Source: Butyricicoccus sp. (GTDB lineage Bacteria; Bacillota; Clostridia; Oscillospirales; Butyricicoccaceae). From it: a DNA stretch of 5,950 nucleotides. The position numbers and the translations under genes are program-made. Below, in pieces: positions 1 through 5,950 of this stretch (its first letter is position 1; each line of letters starts with the position of its first letter). The notes under the pieces are model-generated. The model was not told the DNA's origin and did not search any database. It worked only from the letters and a program-made list of their open reading frames with translations. The stretch covers positions 1 to 5,950 of the forward strand of contig JAUMSA010000340.1 in the NCBI GenBank assembly GCA_031293105.1, written 5' to 3'.

Positions 1-1
1 G

Positions 2-10
2 TGCTATACT
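2..10 (+). promoter_or_regulatory. Candidate extended -10 promoter element
   Basis: The sequence TGCTATACT matches the extended -10 pattern TGnTATAAT with one mismatch. Any -35 element would lie left of the window, so only half of the promoter can be judged. If it is used, transcription would start near base 17 and give the surface-protein mRNA a leader of about 85 bases. This is a pattern match only, and a competing candidate lies closer to the gene. Confidence 0.3.
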
Positions 11-42
11 GAAACAACATTATCCAGCCTCGTTAAGAAAAA

Positions 43-73
43 TTAACACAAAGTTGTATCATGCCGGTAAAAT
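43..73 (+). promoter_or_regulatory. Candidate sigma-A-type promoter, close to the gene
   Basis: TTAACA at 43-48 (one mismatch to TTGACA) and TAAAAT at 68-73 (one mismatch to TATAAT) are separated by 19 bases, slightly longer than the preferred 17. A start near base 80 would leave a short leader that still contains the ribosome binding site. The surrounding bases 1-60 are much more AT-rich than the coding DNA, as expected for a promoter region, but neither candidate is proven. Confidence 0.25.
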
Positions 74-90
74 CCCCGGTTCACCGACAA

Positions 91-97
91 AAGGAGG
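91..97 (+). promoter_or_regulatory. Ribosome binding site that sets the surface-protein start
   Basis: AAGGAGG is a near-perfect anti-16S match ending 5 bases before the ATG at 103. The upstream in-frame ATG at 61 has no comparable site. This site, together with the signal peptide that begins directly at 103, decides the start codon. Confidence 0.88.
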
Positions 98-102
98 CCT
101 TT

Positions 103-3100
103 ATGAAACAAAAGCATGGATTTCATTGGAAGAAAAAAGCCTGCTCTGTCTTGCTAGCAGGCAGCCTACTGTGCAGCAGTATGCCGGCCTACGCCGTATT
201 TTCCTCGGACAGCGTGGTTGCAGCCGCGCAGACTCTACGTGCAGCCGGCCCAGGCGAATACCTCTACACCCAGCTAACGGCCGAGGAACGGGCGGTTTAT
301 AATTCGATCGTCGACCAGATCGAAAAGCTGGCCCAAAATGACCAGGACCCCTCGGGCGTGCAGGTCACCATTCCCAAAGGCTCGACGTATTCGATCAACG
401 GCCGACCGATTTTCGCCGTGTTCCGCGACCATCCGGAGTTTTTCTGGGTGGACAGTTCCAACCTGGTCTGGGCCGAGGGCATCCCAAAGACCGATGACGA
501 AGGCAATTCGGTCTGGGTTCTGTCCCGCAAATATCCCGATCGGCCGTTCTTCTATGCCGGATTCACCCCGCAAAACCTGCAAGGGTATCGAAATCAGCTG
601 GAAGCCAAAGTGCGGGAAATCCAGAGCGGTATGCCGGAAAATGCAAAGGATACCGTATCCAAGCTCAAATATCTGAACGACTGGATTGCTTTACATAATG
701 TATATAATGCAAACGGTGTCGGCGCGTCTAACTTTTCCCGCTGCGCCGCCAGCGGCCTTTTGAGCGATAATAACACCGCGACGACTGACGATGACCCGGT
801 CTGCTACGGCTACGCCACGGCCATGAAGGTGCTGCTGGATGCCTGCGGCATCGAGAACGTGTATATTGAGGGCTGGGCCCGCAATGGCAAAAATGGTTCG
901 GGCGAACAGCATGCGTGGAATTACGTCAAGCTGGACGATGGCACGGGGCAAACGAAATGGTATGCACTCGACCCCACCTGGGATGACCCCAGCGCGTCGT
1001 CCCTTCCGGCTCAGCAGCTTTATTTTCTGGTGGGCAGCAATACGATAACCGCAAAAAACCTGACGGGCTATGAAGCCTTTGGGAAAAACCACGACCCGTC
1101 GCAGTCCCCTGCATACACATCGTATCATTTCACCTATCCGACCTTAGCTGCCGATTCCCGCAACCCGAGCGCGGATGGCAACGTCTCTTTGGAAAAGCCA
1201 GGCAGCCCGGCCAAAACCTATGACACCTTGGAAGCCGCCATGCAGGATGCCGCGTCCGGCGATACCCTGGTTTTACAAAATGCCGTTTCGCTGTCCAGCA
1301 CCCTGACGCTGAAGGATGGCGTAACTTTGGACCTAAACGGCCAGACAGGTGGAAATTCTCTGTTCCCTCAAGCAATCGCGTCCACCGCTGTGCCGGTTCT
1401 GCGCATCGAGGCGGACAGCTCGGCTTCGATCATCAACTCCGGCGCGTTTACCGCGATTGAATCGACTGCAAATGACTCCAAAGTTGTGGAAAATCTGGGT
1501 TCGCTGACCCTGGGTGGCAATGTCCAGTTCAAAAGCTCTACCGCTCCCATAGGGGGTGGTTCCATCCTATCGGGCAATCCCCCTCGCAAAGCGCCCCATG
1601 TCCGCTACTTTGCCAGTGGAACATCTGCAACCACCTTTTTGGTGGCAGAGCCGACTCCCCCGGCCAAGGGTAGTTTTTCCGCGCAGAGCGGCAACACCGT
1701 CCAAGACCTGCAAACCGCTTTCCCGGAACCCACCGTATCGGTGCAGTATTATGGAAGTACCGGCAGCCCGGCTCCTGTTCCGGCTGGGGAATACAGCTTG
1801 CAGTGGACGCTGAAGCAGTCCCCGAACGGCAGCCGCATCCAGCCTACCGACCCGCTCGAAAACGGGACCTACCGCTTTGAAGCGCAGGCGTTTGATTATA
1901 CCATCCCGTATGAAGTCGAAGTCAGCGGCCTGACGGCAGCGCCGCAGGAGGTCACCTCCGTTGCCCTGACCGATCTGACCGCACCGGTCGCCGGACAAGC
2001 TTTGGACACCACGGCATCCACGAATACCGCCGGGGTCACCCTCTCCCCCGTGACTTGGGAACCGAGTACCAGCAGCACGGCGGCTTACAATACCGTTTAT
2101 ACGGCGGTACTCACCCTGACCGCGTCCTCCGGCTATACCTTTGCCCCGTCGGTGGCTGTGACCGTCAATGGCCGGCCCGCGCAGGTCAGCACCCAATCAA
2201 ACGGTACCCTGTCCGTGCGCTTTGCCTTCCCGGCTACCCAGGCGCAAACCGTGCGGCTGCAATCTATCCCCACTCCTTCATCTATCCGCGCGGCAAACGG
2301 CACGGCGCTGAAAGACCTGCCGCTCCCGGCCCAGGTCGATATCGTGACCACGGACAGCCGCATCAACAAAGCTAACGTTTCTTGGACACGGGTGCCGGTG
2401 GATGGCACCAAGTACGATCCCTCCAAAAAGACCGCGCAGACCTTCCGGCTGCAAGGCACGGTCACTCTGCCGGGCGGTGTGGAGGCTAATGGCGTTTCCC
2501 TGACGGTCAAAATCGATGTCACCGTTGCGGCCGCTGCCATCGCCCAGACCGCAGCCCCCACGGCACAGCCCGCCCCCGGACGCTATACCAGCAATCAATC
2601 GGTCAAGTTAACTTCCAGCACCGCAGGGGCGACCATCTATTATACCCTTGACGGCAGCACGCCCTCGGTCGCCAAGGGCATCCGATACAAAACGCCCATT
2701 GCGCTGACCGGGACCAAGGGCAAGTCGGTCAAAACCCAGATCAAGGCCATTGCGGTATCCAGTGGGCGGACGGACAGTGTAGTCGTGACGCTCGATTATG
2801 TAATCGCGCTGCCGAGCAGCTCGAGCAGCAACTCGTCCGGCAATTCGTCCTCGAGCAACAAGACCCAGACCACGACCCGTCCGGACGGCTCGACCATTAC
2901 GACCGTAACCAAGCCCAATGGTTCGTCTACTCAAACCACCAAATATGCGGATGGCTCGCAAAAGGTGGTCGAAACCCAGAAGGACGGCACCACAACGACC
3001 ACGACCACCGACAAGAACGGCGGCAAGACCGAAGTGCTGAAAAAGCCGGACGGCACCTCCCAAACCACGATCAAGAACCCGAATGGCGCAAGCTCGGTTA

Positions 3101-3927
3101 CGTTGACCTCCAAAAACGGACGGGTATCCAGTGAAGCCACCCTGCCATCGGGCGTGATTGCAGATGCCACGAAAAAGGGGAATGCGGTTTCGCTGCCCAT
3201 GCCGACCCTGTCGGTCACCAGCAAAGCCCAGGCGCCAACCGTCACCGTGAAGTTACCGACCGGCACGGCCACGCGGGTGGAAATCCCGGTCAAAAACCCG
3301 ACCACCGACACGGTCGCGGTGCTGCTTAAGGCCAACGGCGCCCAGGAGGTCATCAAAACCACGGTTGCCACCCAAAACGGCCTATCAGTGACCCTTCGCA
3401 ACGGCGAAACCGTCCAAATCATCGACAATCACAAGAATTTTTCCGATGTCCCCACCTCTTATTGGGGCGCGGACTCGGTTCGCTTTGTGACCAGCCGGGA
3501 ACTGTTTTCCGGCACCGGCGCCACCACCTTTGCACCTGAGGCATCCATGAACCGGGCCATGATCGTGACCGTTCTGGCGCGCCTGGAGGGCGTGGAGCCT
3601 GCGGCGAACAAGGTCTGGTACGAAGCCGGACGCCAGTGGGCGATGGCAAACGGCATTTCGGACGGCACCAACATGACGGGCAATGTGACCCGTGAACAAC
3701 TGGCTTCTATGCTGTACCGCTACGCGGGCAGCCCGGCGGTACGCGGTACGCTCGGCGGCTTTGCGGACGCCGCCCATGTCCATTCTTACGCCCAGCAGGC
3801 CATGACCTGGGCGGTGGAGAACGGATTGATTTCCGGCGTCACGAGCACCACCCTGAACCCGCAGGGGCAGGCGACCCGCGGCCAGGTCTCGGCCATTCTC
3901 CAGCGGTTTATCCAGTCCCGCACATAA
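103..3927 (+). CDS. Secreted SLH-anchored multidomain protein with transglutaminase-like domain
   Basis: This is a large cell-surface protein of 1274 residues. Residues 1-31 form a signal peptide: a Lys-rich n-region with KKK at 10-12, a hydrophobic core, and probable cleavage after AYA at 29-31. An N-terminal region carries HPEFFWVD at 110-117, a motif I associate with clostridial transglutaminase-like proteins. The transglutaminase-like core follows, with a candidate triad of Cys234 (in CYGYA), His270 (in EQHAWN) and Asp290 (in DPTWDD). Residues about 367-500 resemble the start of a pectin-lyase-like beta-helix. About 512-625 is unassigned. About 627-714 and 715-808 look Ig-like, the second resembling Big_4. 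About 819-901 resembles the chitobiase C-terminal module (YYTLDGSTP). Next come a Ser linker, 11-residue repeats (926-1024), a connector, and SLH repeats at about 1113-1165, 1170-1214 and 1220-1274 with NRAM, TREQ and TRGQ in the TRAE position. SLH domains usually bind the secondary cell-wall polymer, so the protein is probably displayed on the wall. Such cores can be proteases, crosslinkers or peptidoglycan-acting; the substrate here is unknown. The mature chain has Cys only at 214, 234 and 248. Confidence 0.93.
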   Translation: MKQKHGFHWKKKACSVLLAGSLLCSSMPAYAVFSSDSVVAAAQTLRAAGPGEYLYTQLTAEERAVYNSIVDQIEKLAQNDQDPSGVQVTIPKGSTYSINGRPIFAVFRDHPEFFWVDSSNLVWAEGIPKTDDEGNSVWVLSRKYPDRPFFYAGFTPQNLQGYRNQLEAKVREIQSGMPENAKDTVSKLKYLNDWIALHNVYNANGVGASNFSRCAASGLLSDNNTATTDDDPVCYGYATAMKVLLDACGIENVYIEGWARNGKNGSGEQHAWNYVKLDDGTGQTKWYALDPTWDDPSASSLPAQQLYFLVGSNTITAKNLTGYEAFGKNHDPSQSPAYTSYHFTYPTLAADSRNPSADGNVSLEKPGSPAKTYDTLEAAMQDAASGDTLVLQNAVSLSSTLTLKDGVTLDLNGQTGGNSLFPQAIASTAVPVLRIEADSSASIINSGAFTAIESTANDSKVVENLGSLTLGGNVQFKSSTAPIGGGSILSGNPPRKAPHVRYFASGTSATTFLVAEPTPPAKGSFSAQSGNTVQDLQTAFPEPTVSVQYYGSTGSPAPVPAGEYSLQWTLKQSPNGSRIQPTDPLENGTYRFEAQAFDYTIPYEVEVSGLTAAPQEVTSVALTDLTAPVAGQALDTTASTNTAGVTLSPVTWEPSTSSTAAYNTVYTAVLTLTASSGYTFAPSVAVTVNGRPAQVSTQSNGTLSVRFAFPATQAQTVRLQSIPTPSSIRAANGTALKDLPLPAQVDIVTTDSRINKANVSWTRVPVDGTKYDPSKKTAQTFRLQGTVTLPGGVEANGVSLTVKIDVTVAAAAIAQTAAPTAQPAPGRYTSNQSVKLTSSTAGATIYYTLDGSTPSVAKGIRYKTPIALTGTKGKSVKTQIKAIAVSSGRTDSVVVTLDYVIALPSSSSSNSSGNSSSSNKTQTTTRPDGSTITTVTKPNGSSTQTTKYADGSQKVVETQKDGTTTTTTTDKNGGKTEVLKKPDGTSQTTIKNPNGASSVTLTSKNGRVSSEATLPSGVIADATKKGNAVSLPMPTLSVTSKAQAPTVTVKLPTGTATRVEIPVKNPTTDTVAVLLKANGAQEVIKTTVATQNGLSVTLRNGETVQIIDNHKNFSDVPTSYWGADSVRFVTSRELFSGTGATTFAPEASMNRAMIVTVLARLEGVEPAANKVWYEAGRQWAMANGISDGTNMTGNVTREQLASMLYRYAGSPAVRGTLGGFADAAHVHSYAQQAMTWAVENGLISGVTSTTLNPQGQATRGQVSAILQRFIQSRT
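2815..3174 (+). repeat. Ser-rich linker followed by nine tandem 11-residue (33-base) repeats
   Basis: Within the surface protein, bases 2815-2865 encode a low-complexity Ser/Asn linker. From 2878, nine consecutive units of exactly 11 residues run without insertion or deletion to 3174. Units 1-8 carry Asp-Gly or Asn-Gly at positions 3-4 (PDG, PNG, ADG, KDG, KNG, PDG, PNG, KNG) and unit 9 has Ser-Gly. Positions 7-11 are mostly Thr, Val, Ile, Lys or Glu in an alternating pattern. This suggests short beta strands joined by tight DG/NG turns, forming a stalk or spacer between the sugar-binding-like module and the SLH anchor. The DNA units are divergent, so the array is held by protein selection and is not a fresh duplication. 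Unit 4 includes seven Thr codons in a row (2989-3009). Confidence 0.85.
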
Positions 3928-3928
3928 C

Positions 3929-3963
3929 AAAAAGCGCTGCAACGCACGTTGCAGCGCTTTTTT
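3929..3963. terminator. Bidirectional Rho-independent terminator between convergent genes
   Basis: Bases 3931-3944 and 3947-3960 are perfect inverted repeats (14 pairs, GCGCTGCAACG core). Flanking A and T runs extend pairing to 3929/3962. On the plus strand the stem is followed by a T tract (3958-3963), and on the minus strand by the complement of the A tract at 3929-3933, so both directions have a U-run. The plus-strand stop codon (3925-3927) and the minus-strand stop codon (3965-3967) each lie within 5 bases of the stem. The hairpin therefore fills the whole 37-base gap and serves both genes. Confidence 0.93.
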
Positions 3964-3964
3964 A

Positions 3965-5404
3965 TTAGCCCAGGTCTTCGCCGTTTGTTGCGATAACCTT
4001 CTGATACCAGTAGAACGACTTTTTCTTCAGTCGCGCGAAATCACCGGTGCCGTCGTCATAGCGGCGCACGTAAATCATGCCATACCGCTTGGCGTATTCG
4101 CCGGTCGTAGCCGAAACCAGGTCGATGCAGCCCCACGGTGTATAGCCCATCAAATCAACGCCATCCTTGACCGCTTCCTTCATCTGCTCAATATGCTGAC
4201 GCAGATAGTCGATGCGGTAATCATCGTTGATCGAGCCGTCTGCCTCGATTTCGTCCTTGGCGCCCAGACCGTTTTCCACCACCATCAGCGGCAGCTGATA
4301 CCGGTCATACAGGTCGTTGAGCGCATAGCGCAGGCCCTTGGGGTCAATCTGCCAGCCCCAGTCGGAAGCGGGCAGATGCGGATTGGGAACGCCGCCCAAG
4401 ATGTTACCCTCGCCCCGCTCGGACTCCTTGGCGGTCTGGCAGGAAGACATATAATACGAGAACGTGATGAAATCCACGGTGCCGTTTTTCAAAATCTCGG
4501 CATCGCCCGGCTGGATTTCCAGCTTGACGCCCATTTCCTCGAGCATCCGCTTGGCAAACGACGGATAGGCACCGCGCGCCTGCACATCGGTGCAGTAGTA
4601 ATTGTAGCGGCGGTTGTACTGCTGGCAAACCAGGACATCATCCGGTTCGCAGGTCAGCGGATAGCTCGCCGAATAGATCATCATATTGCCGACCCGGTAA
4701 TTGGGGTCGATTTCATGCGCCATCTGAACGGCCAGCGCGCTGGCGACCAACATATGGTGCAGGCCCTGATACCGCTGCTGCGGGATATCCGGCTGCTTCA
4801 TAAATTCGGTGGGGTTGACCAAATCGTTGAGAATGCCCTGATTGAGCAGCGCACCGATCGGCTCGGAAGCGCTGTTGATCTCATTGAAGGTCAGCCAGTA
4901 CTTGACCTTGCCCTTGTAGCGGGTGAAAATCGCGCGGCAGTAGTTGAGGAAATACTCGATCATATCGCGGCTGGCCCAAGCGTTGCATTTCTTGGTCAGG
5001 CCAAACGGCACCTCATAGTGCGAAATCGTGATGAGCGGCTCGATGCCATACTTCCGGCATTCGTCGATGACTTCCTCATAGTGGCGCAATCCGGCTTCGT
5101 TCGGCTCGGTTTCATCGCCGTTCGGGAAAATACGGGTCCAGGCAATCGAAAAACGATAGCACTTAAAGCCTATCTCGGCAAACAGCGCAATATCCTCCCG
5201 GAACCGGTCGTAATGCTCAATTGCCTGATGGCTGGGATAGAATGTCCCTTCTTCGAGCACCGGAGTGATGCGCTTGCTCTGGCCGAACTTGCCGCCCGTG
5301 CAGATATCGGAAACCGAAACGCCCTTGCCGTCCCGGTCCCAAGCGCCTTCACACTGGTTGGCAGCCGTTGCGCCGCCCCACAAAAAATCCTTGGATAATA
5401 CCAT
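3965..5404 (-). CDS. bglA: 6-phospho-beta-glucosidase, glycoside hydrolase family 1
   Basis: A complete cytoplasmic enzyme of 479 residues, normal length for the family. It hydrolyses phosphorylated beta-glucosides (cellobiose-6-phosphate, or salicin/arbutin-type phosphates) to glucose-6-phosphate and glucose or an aglycone, using a retaining mechanism. The start region FLWGGATAANQCEGAW is the family 1 N-terminal signature. The acid/base is Glu175 in TFNEIN and the nucleophile is Glu377 in VVENG; His129 in ITISHYEVP is the conserved sugar-contacting His. Specificity for the 6-phosphate is indicated by GCIDLVS at 425-431 followed by Lys439-Arg-Tyr441, which supply the Ser/Lys/Tyr phosphate pocket of 6-phospho enzymes in place of the Trp-containing loop of plain beta-glucosidases. 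The C-terminal KKSFYWYQKVI is also typical of this subgroup. The gene follows the PTS permease by 4 bases and is surely co-transcribed with it. The start codon has a strong AGGAGGT site. The exact sugar (cellobiose or aryl-glucoside) cannot be told from sequence. A 6-phospho-beta-galactosidase is less likely given the BglA-like motifs. Confidence 0.95.
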   Translation of the reverse strand: MVLSKDFLWGGATAANQCEGAWDRDGKGVSVSDICTGGKFGQSKRITPVLEEGTFYPSHQAIEHYDRFREDIALFAEIGFKCYRFSIAWTRIFPNGDETEPNEAGLRHYEEVIDECRKYGIEPLITISHYEVPFGLTKKCNAWASRDMIEYFLNYCRAIFTRYKGKVKYWLTFNEINSASEPIGALLNQGILNDLVNPTEFMKQPDIPQQRYQGLHHMLVASALAVQMAHEIDPNYRVGNMMIYSASYPLTCEPDDVLVCQQYNRRYNYYCTDVQARGAYPSFAKRMLEEMGVKLEIQPGDAEILKNGTVDFITFSYYMSSCQTAKESERGEGNILGGVPNPHLPASDWGWQIDPKGLRYALNDLYDRYQLPLMVVENGLGAKDEIEADGSINDDYRIDYLRQHIEQMKEAVKDGVDLMGYTPWGCIDLVSATTGEYAKRYGMIYVRRYDDGTGDFARLKKKSFYWYQKVIATNGEDLG

Positions 5405-5408
5405 ATTC

Positions 5409-5950
5409 TTAACCTCCTACCACAAGTTTATTGCCTTCAACGGTAACGCCGCCGACGTCTTCTGCATTGGTGACAATGATCGGGGTCTGGATTTCACAAC
5501 CGGCTGCGCGAATCGCATCGATATCGAATTCCAGCAGCAGATCGCCCTTTTTGAAGGTATCTCCGGTTTTGATATGCGCGGTGAACGGCTTGCCGCCCAG
5601 TCCGACGGTTTCCAGACCGACATGAATGAGCAGTTCTACCCCGTTGTTCGAAACCAGGCCCATGGCGTGCAGGGTATCGAACAAGTTCTCACAGGTACCG
5701 TCAAACGGGGCATATACCTTGCCCTCGGACGGAACAATGGCATAACCTTCGCCTAGCACGCCGGACGCAAAGGTCTCATCCTTGACCGCCGTCAGCGGAA
5801 TGACTTCGCCCGGAATCGGCGCTTCGATCTCCATTTTGCCGATTACGGCCGGAGCCACAGGGGTTTCTGCCGGAGCCTCGGATTCTTCCTCGTGCGCCGG
5901 GGTCAGGATGAACGACAGGATAAAGGACAGAACAAAAACTACCGCAAAGA
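5409..5950 (-). CDS. bglP: PTS beta-glucoside permease EIIBCA, C-terminal part (end of EIIC plus EIIA)
   Basis: Partial: the open frame runs through the right edge of the window, so the true start and the EIIB domain and most of EIIC are missing. The visible 179 residues begin with a hydrophobic segment (FAVVFVLSFILSFILTP, bases about 5948-5898), the likely last membrane helix of EIIC. An acidic Pro/Ala linker (HEEESEAPAETPVAP) leads to a complete EIIA domain of the glucose (Crr-like) family. The phosphorylation site is His in ELLIHVGLETV (codon 5624-5622), matching the EIIA pattern G-x-E-L-x-x-H-x-G-x-x-T-V, and the partner His is in TLHAMGL (codon 5669-5667). EIIA takes phosphate from HPr and passes it to EIIB. 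EIIC directly followed by EIIA implies the order B-C-A used by beta-glucoside, sucrose and trehalose permeases; glucose and N-acetylglucosamine permeases have EIIB before EIIA. The downstream 6-phospho-beta-glucosidase points to beta-glucosides. A GTG at 5858 is an internal Val codon and not a start. Confidence 0.9.
   Translation of the reverse strand, partial: FAVVFVLSFILSFILTPAHEEESEAPAETPVAPAVIGKMEIEAPIPGEVIPLTAVKDETFASGVLGEGYAIVPSEGKVYAPFDGTCENLFDTLHAMGLVSNNGVELLIHVGLETVGLGGKPFTAHIKTGDTFKKGDLLLEFDIDAIRAAGCEIQTPIIVTNAEDVGGVTVEGNKLVVGG
5412..5418 (-). promoter_or_regulatory. Ribosome binding site of the glucosidase, inside the permease 3' end
   Basis: Read on the minus strand, AGGAGGT lies 7 bases before the ATG at 5404-5402. 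It overlaps the last two Gly codons (GGA GGT) of the permease gene, whose stop codon follows at once. Ribosomes finishing the permease therefore stop on top of the start region of the glucosidase, which favours coupled translation. Confidence 0.85.

Noticed and set aside
61..102. Upstream in-frame ATG at 61 as the start of the surface protein, adding 14 residues
   Set aside because: It has no ribosome binding site and would place MPVKSPVHRQKEAF ahead of a normal signal peptide. The ATG at 103 has AAGGAGG at ideal spacing.
1567..2196. A 209-codon minus-strand frame opposite the surface-protein gene
   Set aside because: It is Arg/Gly-rich with no known motif, and sits opposite a continuous, domain-supported coding frame; a composition shadow.
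2815..3174. Ser/Thr-codon-rich repeats as a CRISPR array or DNA microsatellite
   Set aside because: The units are not identical at the DNA level, there are no spacers, and the periodicity is at the protein level within one reading frame.
4193..5398. A 401-codon open frame on the plus strand, antisense to the glucosidase
   Set aside because: It lies wholly opposite a confident GH1 gene, has no ribosome binding site I can see and no recognisable domain. Long antisense frames are expected in GC-rich genes with strong codon bias.
5409..5858. A separate 149-residue EIIA protein starting at GTG 5858
   Set aside because: The frame is open upstream to the window edge and encodes a membrane helix and linker typical of a fused permease. 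No ribosome binding site precedes the GTG.

Overview
The window looks like chromosomal DNA from a GC-rich, low-oxygen Gram-positive bacterium of the Clostridia, probably a gut Oscillospiraceae/Butyricicoccaceae-type organism. This is inferred from the Shine-Dalgarno sites (AAGGAGG, AGGAGGT), a very large secreted protein anchored by three SLH repeats, and a fused PTS permease paired with a family 1 phospho-glycosidase. The genus cannot be fixed from this sequence alone.

Layout: bases 1-102 are the leader of the first gene, with two weak promoter candidates and a strong ribosome binding site. Bases 103-3927 (+) encode one 1274-residue exported surface protein. In order it has a signal peptide, an N-terminal region with a transglutaminase-like Cys/His/Asp core, a beta-helix-like segment, several Ig-like modules, a chitobiase C-terminal-like module, a Ser linker, nine tandem 11-residue repeats, a connector and three SLH domains. 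The gap at 3928-3964 is almost entirely a perfect hairpin that can terminate transcription from both sides. On the minus strand, 5404-3965 encodes a GH1 6-phospho-beta-glucosidase. Just upstream of it, and running off the right edge, is the 3' end of a PTS permease: the last membrane helix of EIIC, an acidic Pro/Ala linker and a complete EIIA domain of the glucose family.

The two minus-strand genes form a standard beta-glucoside module. The permease imports and phosphorylates an aryl-beta-glucoside or cellobiose-type sugar, and the hydrolase splits the phosphorylated product in the cytoplasm. The first part of that operon, including any antiterminator gene, lies outside the window. The convergent surface protein is transcribed separately, and nothing here links it to sugar use.

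I found no tRNA, rRNA, CRISPR array, insertion sequence or attachment site, and no gene set that amounts to a new multi-gene system. The least understood part is the surface protein: the substrate of its transglutaminase-like domain and the role of its regular 11-residue repeat array are unknown.
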